Positions 50,655 to 58,858 of a stretch of 64,000 nt of DNA are shown piece by piece (within the stretch, counting starts at the first letter, position 1; the number at the start of each line of letters is the position of its first letter). A program made the position numbers and the translations under genes. Under the pieces are notes generated by a model. That model saw only the letters and a program-made list of their open reading frames with translations, was not told the DNA's origin and made no database searches. Source of the DNA: JACPFJ01 sp036504875 (GTDB lineage: Bacteria > Desulfobacterota > Desulfuromonadia > Geobacterales > Pseudopelobacteraceae); contig DASXUK010000075.1 in the NCBI GenBank assembly GCA_036504875.1, forward strand, positions 1 through 64,000, given 5' to 3'.

Positions 50655-51656
50655 TCAACGGTTGATGAATGCCATCATGGCTTCCGGATAGCGTTCGCCG
50701 GAAGCGGCTCCCTTGGGCAACACTTCGGTGATCTCGGTCATCTCGGCCTCGCTGATCACCACTGCTTCGGAAGCAATGTTTTCCTCAAGGTACTTGCGGT
50801 GTTTGGTGCCCGGAATAGGAATTATATCGTCTCCTTGGGCCAGTACCCAGGCCAGGGCCAGTTGACCGGCCATGACCCCTTTACGCTCTGCGATAGCCTT
50901 TACCCGCTCCACCAATTCCAGGTTCTTTGCAAAGTTTTCGCCTTGAAAACGGGGCGAGTTACGGCGGTAATCATCAGGAGCAAAGTCATCAGGACTTTTC
51001 AGTTGCCCGGTCAGAAAGCCCCTGCCAAGCGGGCTGTAGGCCACAAAGCCGATCCCCAGCTCCCGCAGGGCCGGCAGCACTTCATCTTCCGGATCTCGCG
51101 TCCAGAGCGAATACTCGCTTTGCAGAGCAGTGATCGGATACACGGCCTGGGCACGACGGATGGTCTGAACACCGGCCTCGGAAAGCCCGATATAGCGGAT
51201 CTTTCCGGCTGTAACCAGGTCGGACATGGCCCCCACGGTCTCTTCGATCGGCACCTCGACATCTACGCGGTGCTGGTAGTAAAGATCGATGTGATCAGTA
51301 CCCAGCCTTTTTAATGAGGCATCGCAGGCTGAACGGACATACTCAGGCCGGCCGCTGATGCCGGTAATCGGTGCCCAGCCGCCGGGGGTGGGCTGGCTGC
51401 GCATGATTCCAAACTTGGTGGCCACGATCACATCATGGCGCCTGCCTTTTATCGCCCTGCCGACCAGTTCTTCATTTGTGAATGGTCCGTACATATCTGA
51501 GGTATCCAGAAAATTCACCCCCAGGTCCAGGGCACGGTGGATAGTAGCTATTGATTCGGCTTCGTCCCGCTCGCCGTAAAAGTCAGACATTCCCATGCAA
51601 CCCAGACCTTGGGCCGATACCATTAACCCCTGTGTTCCCAGTTTCCTTTGCTTCAT
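50655..51656 (-). CDS. Aldo/keto reductase (YajO/Tas-like)
   Basis: A 333-residue (alpha/beta)8 NADPH-dependent oxidoreductase. The catalytic tetrad is visible as Asp in F-L-D-T-S-D-M-Y, Tyr in the same D-M-Y segment, Lys in V-A-T-K-F-G and His in Y-Y-Q-H-R-V-D. The cofactor segment is P-I-P-G-T-K-H-R-K. It reduces aldehydes or ketones; the natural substrate is unknown. AAGGAGG precedes the ATG. It is paired with the downstream MFS permease. Confidence 0.92.
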   Translation of the reverse strand: MKQRKLGTQGLMVSAQGLGCMGMSDFYGERDEAESIATIHRALDLGVNFLDTSDMYGPFTNEELVGRAIKGRRHDVIVATKFGIMRSQPTPGGWAPITGISGRPEYVRSACDASLKRLGTDHIDLYYQHRVDVEVPIEETVGAMSDLVTAGKIRYIGLSEAGVQTIRRAQAVYPITALQSEYSLWTRDPEDEVLPALRELGIGFVAYSPLGRGFLTGQLKSPDDFAPDDYRRNSPRFQGENFAKNLELVERVKAIAERKGVMAGQLALAWVLAQGDDIIPIPGTKHRKYLEENIASEAVVISEAEMTEITEVLPKGAASGERYPEAMMAFINR

Positions 51657-51760
51657 TGCGGCCTCCTTGGTTATTTATATAGATTTTATCATTGAATGTC
51701 GTGCACATCAGCAATACAAGAGATGACGAAACTTATCATACACAAATTTAAATTATTTTC

Positions 51761-51790
51761 TGTAACCTTTTATTCTCTTTTACTGTCTAT
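51761..51790 (+). promoter_or_regulatory. Putative ECF-sigma promoter of the Spy/sigma locus
   Basis: TGTAACC (51761-51767) and GTCTAT (51785-51790) are separated by 17 bp. The AAC-containing -35 and GTCTA-type -10 match the general form of extracytoplasmic-function sigma promoters. It lies about 40 bp upstream of the first gene of a locus that encodes an ECF sigma factor, which would fit autoregulation. Confidence 0.45.
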
Positions 51791-51826
51791 ATGTCAGTTG
51801 TTCATTTTTGTAAGGAGGGAAATATT

Positions 51827-52309
51827 ATGAAGCCTGTTTTCAGAAACATCGTAGCCGGCACTGCTATTTTTGCGGCAGTTGCCCTTGTACCAGCCGCCGC
51901 CCCGGCGTATATTGGTGATGATGGTCCGGCACCGGGCGGTCAGCATCTAATAAAGATGGCCAAGGAACTACATCTGTCGGCTCAGCAGAAACAGCAGATC
52001 AAGGATATCTTTGAGAAAAACAAGCCTACTGCCGAACCTCTCATGAAGCAGCTCATGACCGAGCGCCGAGCATTGCGGTCCCTGATTCAGGCCGATACAA
52101 TTGATGAGGCCGCCATCCGCGCGCAAGTTGTCAAATCGGCCGCCATTCAGGCCGATCTGGCAGTACACCGCGCCCACGTTGCCCAGGAAATTCGGGGAGT
52201 ATTGACCCCGGAGCAAGTAGTCAAAGCCAAGGAAATACAGGCCCAACGCGACAAAAAAATGGAAGAGCGTGGCGACCGTCCAGGAAAACGATCTAAACGG
52301 GGAAGATAA
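51827..52309 (+). CDS. Spy/CpxP-like periplasmic protein (LTxxQ family)
   Basis: A 160-residue protein from the ATG at 51827 (GGAGGGAAAT upstream). The signal peptide ends near residue 27 (A-P-A). The helical mature part has L-H-L-S-A-Q-Q-K-Q-Q-I and L-T-P-E-Q-V-V-K, the two LTxxQ motifs of the Spy/CpxP family, and a basic C-terminus. These proteins are periplasmic chaperones or sensors of misfolding and metal stress. It is the first gene of a four-gene set with an ECF sigma factor. Confidence 0.87.
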   Translation: MKPVFRNIVAGTAIFAAVALVPAAAPAYIGDDGPAPGGQHLIKMAKELHLSAQQKQQIKDIFEKNKPTAEPLMKQLMTERRALRSLIQADTIDEAAIRAQVVKSAAIQADLAVHRAHVAQEIRGVLTPEQVVKAKEIQAQRDKKMEERGDRPGKRSKRGR

Positions 52310-52318
52310 CTGCACCAC

Positions 52319-52882
52319 ATGGATGATGTAAAACTGGAATTCTCCGATGAATGCCTCATCACCGCCACTCTGGCTGGCGATGATGAGGCATTCGCTCGTC
52401 TCATAAGCCGCCATAAAAGGCGTGTGTTCGGATTAGCTTCGCGATTTGCACGGGACAACGACGAGCTGGAGGATATCTGCCAAGAGATTTTCATCAAGGC
52501 GTACGAGAATCTTGGGAAGTTCCGTGGGGAGGCACCATTTGAGCACTGGCTCACAAAGATTTCGGTCCGTACCTGTCACGACGCACTGCGAGGCAGACGA
52601 CATGAAAAGCATAACCTGGCATGGGATGATGTATCATATGAGATAAAAGACAATGCCGAAACAGCCCGCAGCGAAGCCCGTCAGGCCCGCGAGCTGCTTA
52701 ATCTGGCAATGGGCTTTCTGACACCTGATGAACGGCTGGTAATTACGTTGATGGAGTTGGAAGAAATGACGCTAAGGGAAACAGCCGAACTGACCGGCTG
52801 GAGCGAAGCAAATGTCAAGGTGCGCGCCTATCGTGCGCGCCAGGCTCTCAAGAAGATTCTGGAGAAATATTATGCACAATGA
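52319..52882 (+). CDS. ECF-type RNA polymerase sigma factor
   Basis: A 187-residue sigma-70 family protein with region 2 (about 20-88, including L-E-D-I-C-Q-E-I-F-I-K-A-Y) and region 4 (about 125-180, with L-R-E-T-A-E-L-T-G-W-S-E-A-N-V-K-V-R-A-Y-R). Regions 1 and 3 are absent. It redirects RNA polymerase to envelope-stress promoters. It starts 9 bp after the Spy-like gene and overlaps the next, small membrane-protein gene by 11 nt, a typical sigma/anti-sigma arrangement. Confidence 0.93.
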   Translation: MDDVKLEFSDECLITATLAGDDEAFARLISRHKRRVFGLASRFARDNDELEDICQEIFIKAYENLGKFRGEAPFEHWLTKISVRTCHDALRGRRHEKHNLAWDDVSYEIKDNAETARSEARQARELLNLAMGFLTPDERLVITLMELEEMTLRETAELTGWSEANVKVRAYRARQALKKILEKYYAQ

Positions 52883-53177
52883 TCATGATGAAAGACTGGA
52901 TGCTCTTTTTGCCAAAGCGCGCCCGGATCTGCCGGACACCTCGGGCCTGGAAACTCACTTTGAAACCAGGTTCATGGCCAGACTGGCAGAGCGCAGAGCC
53001 AAAATGGTTCCCTGGCAAATGCTGGTCTGGCGCATGCTGCCCGGCTTTGCTGTCCTTGCCGCCATCATGCTGATCTGCAGCTTAAGCCTGAACCCGACCC
53101 GATCCAGCGACCCTTTCGCAGCCATAACCAACAGCCATGATGAACAGATGGCTAAAAACTACCTGTTGGGAGAGTGA
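52872..53177 (+). CDS. Probable membrane anti-sigma factor, 101 aa
   Basis: A short protein with a charged N-terminal cytoplasmic part (about 1-55), one transmembrane helix (about 58-78, G-F-A-V-L-A-A-I-M-L-I-C) and a small periplasmic tail. The ATG at 52872 (GGAG upstream) overlaps the sigma gene. Topology and position fit a CnrY/NrsF-like or other small anti-sigma factor that holds the sigma at the membrane. No zinc anti-sigma motif (H-x-x-x-C-x-x-C) is seen, so the assignment rests on context. Confidence 0.65.
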   Translation: MHNDHDERLDALFAKARPDLPDTSGLETHFETRFMARLAERRAKMVPWQMLVWRMLPGFAVLAAIMLICSLSLNPTRSSDPFAAITNSHDEQMAKNYLLGE

Positions 53178-53178
53178 C

Positions 53179-53562
53179 ATGAAGAACATCAAAGCCATTA
53201 TCGGAATCGTGCTGATCTTCACACTGGGGGCGGCCAGCGGGGCCATCGTGACACATATGATTGAACGTGCCAAAATGGAGTCATTTATCAAGGGGGGGCC
53301 GGATACAAGGGAAGAGACCATAGTCTCGCGCCTGACAAAAAAGCTCGACCTGGACAATCAGCAGCAGGTGCAGGTCAAGACCATCATCCACGAAAATCAC
53401 CTCGCCATGCGCCAGATCAGGAAGCAGTGCCGTCCACAGATAGAAGCCATCCTTGAGCAAGGACAGGCTCGCATCAAGGCGGTCCTGAAACCGGAACAGC
53501 AGGAAAAATTCCGCGTGTTGATCGAAGAACGCAAGCAACGTCATCAGCCTGAGGGACCGTAG
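53179..53562 (+). CDS. Periplasmic sensor of the heavy-metal-resistance/CnrX type
   Basis: A 127-residue protein anchored by an N-terminal helix (about 5-25). A helical periplasmic domain follows, with L-T-K-K-L-D-L-D-N-Q-Q-Q-V-Q-V-K-T-I and L-K-P-E-Q-Q-E-K-F, the double LTxxQ-like pattern of Spy and CnrX. In the Cupriavidus cnrYXH system such a protein senses metal and controls the anti-sigma factor. The ATG at 53179 has GGGAGAG upstream and follows the anti-sigma-like stop by 1 nt. Confidence 0.78.
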   Translation: MKNIKAIIGIVLIFTLGAASGAIVTHMIERAKMESFIKGGPDTREETIVSRLTKKLDLDNQQQVQVKTIIHENHLAMRQIRKQCRPQIEAILEQGQARIKAVLKPEQQEKFRVLIEERKQRHQPEGP

Positions 53563-53691
53563 TCCAAGTGGAGACAAAAAAAGTTCATCAGCACAGTTAT
53601 CATTGCAAATAAATCACACGAAATCCCGGGAACATCCGAGGTTGAAGATTAATGTAATTACGTAATTTGCTACTTCAAAGAGGTACGGAAC

Positions 53692-54324
53692 ATGTCTAAA
53701 AAACCATACTGCATGGGATTGACAACCTGTCTGACATTATTCGCCATAACAATGACCATGCTCGAGGGGACCGGCGTTGCCTGGGCCTGGCGGTCACCAC
53801 CTCCCAGATACTGGTCTGGACCCCGTTTCAGAGAATTGCCTCGTGACTACCGGATGGTTCGGCACGGCCGTAATTCATACTATTTTTCCTACGGCAGATT
53901 TTACAGACGCGGGCCAACAGGGTATTATCTGGCATTACCTCCCATTGGCATGATTGTTCCCATACTGCCGTTCGGTTTCGCTTCACTTGTGATTGGCGGC
54001 CTTACTTACTATGAACTAAACGGTATCTACTACCGCCAGGTTCCCGAAGGCTATCGTGTTGTTGAATACCCGCTGGAGGCGGAAAGAAGTGTTGCTACCC
54101 CTGCCGTGGATGACGAACAGCGCGTTGTGGTGCAGAGTGAACTTTTGAACGTGAGAACCGGCCCCGGTTTGGAGCAGGATGCTATAACGCAGGTCAATCG
54201 TGGAAAGGTCCTCAAGGTACGGGGCAATGTGCCGGGATGGTATTATGTAGAATTAGATGACGGTGAGCACGGATGGGTAATGGAGAAATTCGTTGTGCCG
54301 TTAAAACCGGTTCCAGAGGGTTGA
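53692..54324 (+). CDS. DUF6515-like secreted protein with SH3 domain
   Basis: A 210-residue protein with a signal peptide (about 1-32, ends A-W-A-W). The aromatic/Arg/Pro-rich middle (Y-Y-F-S-Y-G-R-F-Y-R-R-G, then Y-Y-E-L-N-G-I-Y-Y-R) resembles the DUF6515 family. The C-terminal bacterial SH3 domain (about 142-205) has L-N-V-R-T-G-P-G and G-W-Y-Y-V-E-L-D-D-G-E-H-G-W-V. SH3 domains of this type bind cell-wall or protein partners. AAAGAGG precedes the ATG. It lies 31 bp before the efflux operon and may be its first gene. Confidence 0.78.
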   Translation: MSKKPYCMGLTTCLTLFAITMTMLEGTGVAWAWRSPPPRYWSGPRFRELPRDYRMVRHGRNSYYFSYGRFYRRGPTGYYLALPPIGMIVPILPFGFASLVIGGLTYYELNGIYYRQVPEGYRVVEYPLEAERSVATPAVDDEQRVVVQSELLNVRTGPGLEQDAITQVNRGKVLKVRGNVPGWYYVELDDGEHGWVMEKFVVPLKPVPEG

Positions 54325-54355
54325 GCAGCGTCAACTAAATGAAGGTGGTAAATCC

Positions 54356-55678
54356 ATGTCGCATTCTGACCAAGCAACAGTGAATGAGGAAAAACCGGTG
54401 GGTGGCCGCAGCAGGCTACCAAAATGGATTTTATGGCTAGTTTTGTTAGCTCTGGCAATCGGCGCAGCTATATACGCGTTTAATTTCTGGAAATCAGCGC
54501 CGTCTGAGAACCTCCAACCGGCAGCAAAGGGTCAGAATGGCAAAGCTGGTGCACAAATTACGCCGGTGGCGGCCGTGCCTGCCCGAAAAAGCGATGTTGG
54601 CGTCTATCTCTCCGGCCTCGGGACAGTCACGCCACTCAATACGGTCATCGTCAAAAGCCGGGTAGATGGTCAGTTGATGGAGCTCCGCTTCCGGGAAGGC
54701 CAGAATGTCGGCAAGGGCGAACTCTTGGCGGTAATCGATCCCCGCCCCTTTCAGGTACAGCTGACCCAGGCCGAAGGCCAGATGGCGCGCGACCGGGAGT
54801 TATTGAATAATGCCCGTACCGACCTTCAGCGCTACAAATTGCTTTGGCAGCAGGACTCCATACCAAAACAGCAGCTAGATACCCAGGAAGCACTGGTGCG
54901 GCAGTTGGAAGGTACGGTCAAGATTGACCAGGGGCAGATCGACAACGCCAGGTTGCAGTTAACCTATAGCCGTATCACCGCTCCGATCAGCGGCCGGGTC
55001 GGCTTGCGGCAGATCGATCCAGGCAACATGGTCCACGCCAGCGATGCCAATGGTCTGGTGGTGATCACCCAACTCCAGCCGGTCTCGGCGATCTTTCCCA
55101 TTCCCGAAGACAATCTCCCCAAGCTGGTAGGTAGAATCAAGGCCGGTGCACGCCTTGCCGTTGATGCCTATGACCGGGAGCAGAAGCTGAAACTGGCCAG
55201 CGGGACACTTTTGACCTTGGACAACCAGATTGATCCAACCACCGGCACGGTCAAACTGAAGGCGGTCTTCCCCAACACTAAAAACGAACTGTTCCCCAAC
55301 CAGTTTATCAATGCCCGTCTGCTGCTGGAAACCCAGCGCGATGCCGTGGTGGTACCGACCGCAGCCATCCAGCGCGGTGCCCAGGGCACCTTTGTCTACC
55401 TGGTCAAGGCCGACAAGTCGGTGACGATTCGATCGGTCACGGTCGGGGCCGCTCAAAACGACGATATCGCCGTGAGTGCCGGTCTTGAACCAGGCGAACT
55501 TGTGGTGGTGGATGGTGCGGAGCGTTTGCGGGAGGGGAGCAAGGTGGAGGTAAAAGAACCGGGAGGCGGAAAAGGTCCCGGCAACAGGAGTGGCGCTGGG
55601 GCAGGTCAGGCTGCTGATCAAGGCTCGTCACCAGGCAGAGGCCATGCACCAGAAGGCGCCCAAAGGCCTGCAAAATGA
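54356..55678 (+). CDS. RND efflux periplasmic adaptor (MdtA-like)
   Basis: A 440-residue membrane fusion protein. One N-terminal transmembrane helix (about 24-44) is followed by the lipoyl-like domain split by a coiled-coil hairpin (about 90-210) and by beta-barrel domains. The pattern V-D-G-Q-L-M-E-L-R-F-R-E-G-Q-N-V marks the lipoyl half, and I-S-G-R-V-G-L-R-Q-I-D-P-G-N its partner. The C-terminus is Gly/Pro-rich. It bridges the RND pumps and the outer-membrane channel. It is coupled to the next gene by a 4-bp overlap. AAGGTGG precedes the ATG. Confidence 0.92.
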   Translation: MSHSDQATVNEEKPVGGRSRLPKWILWLVLLALAIGAAIYAFNFWKSAPSENLQPAAKGQNGKAGAQITPVAAVPARKSDVGVYLSGLGTVTPLNTVIVKSRVDGQLMELRFREGQNVGKGELLAVIDPRPFQVQLTQAEGQMARDRELLNNARTDLQRYKLLWQQDSIPKQQLDTQEALVRQLEGTVKIDQGQIDNARLQLTYSRITAPISGRVGLRQIDPGNMVHASDANGLVVITQLQPVSAIFPIPEDNLPKLVGRIKAGARLAVDAYDREQKLKLASGTLLTLDNQIDPTTGTVKLKAVFPNTKNELFPNQFINARLLLETQRDAVVVPTAAIQRGAQGTFVYLVKADKSVTIRSVTVGAAQNDDIAVSAGLEPGELVVVDGAERLREGSKVEVKEPGGGKGPGNRSGAGAGQAADQGSSPGRGHAPEGAQRPAK

Positions 55679-58600
55679 ATATCTCCCGCATCTTCATCAT
55701 GCGGCCGGTCGCTACGACCCTGTTGATGATCGCCATTCTGCTGGCTGGCGCCGTAGCCTACAAACAACTGCCGGTCTCAGCGCTGCCCCAGGTCGATTAC
55801 CCGACCATTCAGGTGCGGACCTTTTATCCAGGCGCCAGCCCGGATGTGGTGGCTACTTCGATCACCGCCCCTTTGGAGCGGCAGTTTGGCCAGATGCCGG
55901 GACTGACCCAAATGACCTCCACCAGTTCCAACGGCTGTTCGGTCATCACGCTCCAATTCAGCCTCGAACTCAGCCTGGACGTGGCCGAGCAGGAGGTGCA
56001 GGCCGGAATCAACGCCGGTTCCACCTTTCTTCCGCGCGATCTGCCCAATCCGCCGGTCTACAGCAAGGTTAATCCAGCCGACACGCCGATCCTGACCCTG
56101 GCGCTGACCTCTGATTCTCTACCGCTCCCCAAGGTTGAAGATCTGGCCGACACCCGTTTTGCCCAGAAGATCTCCCAACTGCCCGGCGTAGGCCTGGTCA
56201 GCATCAGTGGCGGACAACGGCCGGCGGTACGGATTCATGCCAACCCGACCGCGCTGGCCTCTTACGGCCTGACCATGGAAGACCTGCGTTCATCGATTGC
56301 CACTGCCAATGTCAATCAAGCCAAGGGGGGCTTTGACGGCCCGCGTCAGGCCTACATCATCGGAGCCAACGACCAGCTATACTCCAGCAAGGATTTCCGG
56401 CCACTGGTGGTCGCCTACAAGAACGGTGCAGCGGTACACCTGTCCGATGTGGCGGATGTGCTGGATGATGCCGAAAACCTGAGTCAGGCCGCCTGGATGA
56501 ACGAAAACCCGGCCGTGATCGTCAATATTCAGCGTCAACCGGGCGCCAACGTGATCGAGGTCGTGGACCGGATTAAAAAACTGCTGCCCCAGTTGCAAAG
56601 CTCGCTGCCCGCATCGGTCAAGGTCAAGGTTCTGACCGATCGCACTACCACCATCCGGGCCTCGGTCCATGATGTGCAGCACGAGATGCTGCTGGCCGTG
56701 GCGCTGGTCGTGATGGTTATTTTTCTATTTCTGCGCAATTTCTCTGCCACCACCATTCCCAGCGTAGCAGTACCGCTCTCCCTGGTCGGTACCTTCGGGA
56801 TCATGCACCTGCTGGGATTCAGCCTGAACAACCTGACCCTGATGGCCCTGACCATCTCCACCGGCTTTGTGGTAGACGACGCCATTGTCATGATCGAGAA
56901 CATCTCCCGCTACGTGGAGGAGGGAGACACCCCGCTGGAGGCGGCTCTCAAAGGTTCCCAGCAGATCGGCTTCACCATCTTGTCGCTGACTGTTTCGCTG
57001 ATCGCAGTGCTGATCCCGCTGTTGTTCATGGGGGATGTGGTCGGCCGCCTGTTCCGCGAGTTTGCCATAACGCTGGGGGTCACGATCCTGATCTCGGCGG
57101 TAGTCTCCCTAACCTTGACACCAATGATGTGCTCCAGGCTACTCAAGCATATTCCCGAGGAGCGCCAGGGATGGTTTTACCATGTCTCAGGGCAGTTTTT
57201 AGAGCGAGTTATCGCCGCCTACGGCCGGACCCTGCAATGGGTGCTACGCCACCAGACCACTACACTGCTGGTGGCGGTCGGCACCCTGGTCCTGACAGTG
57301 CTGCTGTACGTGCTGGTGCCCAAGGGCTTTTTCCCGGTGCAGGATACCGGGGCCATTCAGGGGATCTCCGAGGCGGCCCAGTCGGTATCATTCAAGGCCA
57401 TGGCCGAGCGTCAGCAGGATCTGACCAGGGTAATTCTGAAGGACCCGGCCGTGGAAAGCCTGTCATCATTTATCGGTGCGGATGGCGTTAACACGACGCT
57501 CAACAGCGGCCGAATCCTGATCAACCTGAAACCGCTGGCCGAGCGGGATGCCAGTGCCAGCGAGGTCATCCGGCGGCTGCAGCCCGAACTGGCCAAGGTC
57601 AGCGGCATCAGCCTGTTCATGCAACCGGTGCAGGACTTGACCGTCGATGCCAGGGTCAGCCGCACCCAATTCCAGTACACCCTGGAAGACCCGAACACAG
57701 ATGAGTTAAAAAGCCTGGCGCCCAAGGTGGTTGAAGCAATGCGGGCCCGGCCCGAGCTGCGCGATGTAAGCAGCGATCAGCAGGACCAGGGTCTGCGGCT
57801 GGGGCTCAATATCGACCGGGGCACAGCCGCCCGCTTCGGCATCACCCCTCAGAATATAGATGATGCCCTCTACGACGCCTTTGGTCAGCGACAGATATCG
57901 ACCATTTTCACGGAACTCAACCAGTACCGGGTGGTGCTCTCGGTGATGCCGGATTTTAAGAACGGTCCCGGCGGCCTACAATCGGTCTATCTGCGCGGGA
58001 CCAGCGGGGGCACGATCCCGCTTGGCACTATCGCCCAGGCAACGGAATCTACCGGGCCGTTGGTCATCAACCGACAGGGTCAGTTCCCGGCGGTGACCAC
58101 CTCCTTCAACCTGGCCCCCGGCATGTCGCTCGGTACAGCCGTGACGGCGGTTGAGGCGGCAACACAGAAACTCGGGCTGCCGGCCAGCATCCGCGGCAGC
58201 TTTCAGGGCACGGCCCAAGCCTTCAAATCCTCCCTGGCCAACGAACCGCTCCTGATCCTGGCGGCACTGATTACGGTCTACATCGTGCTGGGGGTGCTCT
58301 ACGAGAGTTACATCCACCCGGTCACGATCCTCTCCACGCTCCCCTCGGCCGGGGTGGGGGCGGTCCTGTCGCTGATGATCTGCCGCACCGACCTGAGCGT
58401 GATCGCCATCATCGGCATCATCCTGTTGATCGGCATCGTCAAGAAGAACGGCATCATGATGGTCGACTTTGCCCTGGATGCGGAACGCAAGGAGGGCAAG
58501 ACCCCCGAAGAGGCCATCTACCAGGCCTGCCTGCTCCGTTTCCGGCCGATCATGATGACCACCATGGCGGCCCTTTTAGGAGCCCTGCCCCTGGCCATGG

Positions 58601-58848
58601 GACACGGGGTCGGGTCTGAGCTGCGCCGCCCGCTGGGGATCTCCATCGTTGGAGGATTGATCTTCAGCCAGATTCTGACGCTTTATACTACTCCGGTGAT
58701 CTATCTGGCCTTTGACCGGCTGGCGCGACGGCGTAAGGCACCCCCCTCCCAACCTCCCCCTGCTGGAGTGAGGAGTTCCAAAAACCTCCCGACCTCTCCC
58801 TTGAAGGTAGAGGAGTCTCAGTTCCCTCCCCCAGCGGGGGAGGGTTAG
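55675..58848 (+). CDS. RND efflux pump, inner-membrane permease (MdtB-like)
   Basis: An HAE-1-type RND pump of 1057 residues with 12 helices and two large periplasmic loops. The proton-relay aspartates lie in G-F-V-V-D-D-A-I-V-M-I-E-N near residue 405. With the following MdtC-like gene it should form a heterotrimeric pump. The conserved protein ends near residue 1022 (F-D-R-L-A-R-R-R-K-A). The last 35 residues, Pro/Ser-rich, are encoded by the dispersed GC-rich repeat and are probably an added tail. Confidence 0.92.
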   Translation: MNISRIFIMRPVATTLLMIAILLAGAVAYKQLPVSALPQVDYPTIQVRTFYPGASPDVVATSITAPLERQFGQMPGLTQMTSTSSNGCSVITLQFSLELSLDVAEQEVQAGINAGSTFLPRDLPNPPVYSKVNPADTPILTLALTSDSLPLPKVEDLADTRFAQKISQLPGVGLVSISGGQRPAVRIHANPTALASYGLTMEDLRSSIATANVNQAKGGFDGPRQAYIIGANDQLYSSKDFRPLVVAYKNGAAVHLSDVADVLDDAENLSQAAWMNENPAVIVNIQRQPGANVIEVVDRIKKLLPQLQSSLPASVKVKVLTDRTTTIRASVHDVQHEMLLAVALVVMVIFLFLRNFSATTIPSVAVPLSLVGTFGIMHLLGFSLNNLTLMALTISTGFVVDDAIVMIENISRYVEEGDTPLEAALKGSQQIGFTILSLTVSLIAVLIPLLFMGDVVGRLFREFAITLGVTILISAVVSLTLTPMMCSRLLKHIPEERQGWFYHVSGQFLERVIAAYGRTLQWVLRHQTTTLLVAVGTLVLTVLLYVLVPKGFFPVQDTGAIQGISEAAQSVSFKAMAERQQDLTRVILKDPAVESLSSFIGADGVNTTLNSGRILINLKPLAERDASASEVIRRLQPELAKVSGISLFMQPVQDLTVDARVSRTQFQYTLEDPNTDELKSLAPKVVEAMRARPELRDVSSDQQDQGLRLGLNIDRGTAARFGITPQNIDDALYDAFGQRQISTIFTELNQYRVVLSVMPDFKNGPGGLQSVYLRGTSGGTIPLGTIAQATESTGPLVINRQGQFPAVTTSFNLAPGMSLGTAVTAVEAATQKLGLPASIRGSFQGTAQAFKSSLANEPLLILAALITVYIVLGVLYESYIHPVTILSTLPSAGVGAVLSLMICRTDLSVIAIIGIILLIGIVKKNGIMMVDFALDAERKEGKTPEEAIYQACLLRFRPIMMTTMAALLGALPLAMGHGVGSELRRPLGISIVGGLIFSQILTLYTTPVIYLAFDRLARRRKAPPSQPPPAGVRSSKNLPTSPLKVEESQFPPPAGEG

Positions 58849-58857
58849 GGAGGGGGA
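58741..58857. repeat. CCCCCAGCGGGGG palindrome, copy 3 (double)
   Basis: Two GC-rich palindromic units (CCTCCCCCTGCTGGAGTGAGG and CCCTCCCCCAGCGGGGGAGGG) are followed by TTAGGGAGGGGG. The copy lies at the junction of the two RND genes, replaces the natural 3' end of the first and, through AGGGAGGGGG, gives the second its ribosome binding site. Confidence 0.8.
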
Positions 58858-58858
58858 A

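Noticed and set aside
54959..55621. 220-codon minus-strand frame in the efflux adaptor gene
   Set aside because: It is antisense to a complete membrane fusion protein with all its motifs, and has no start signal.
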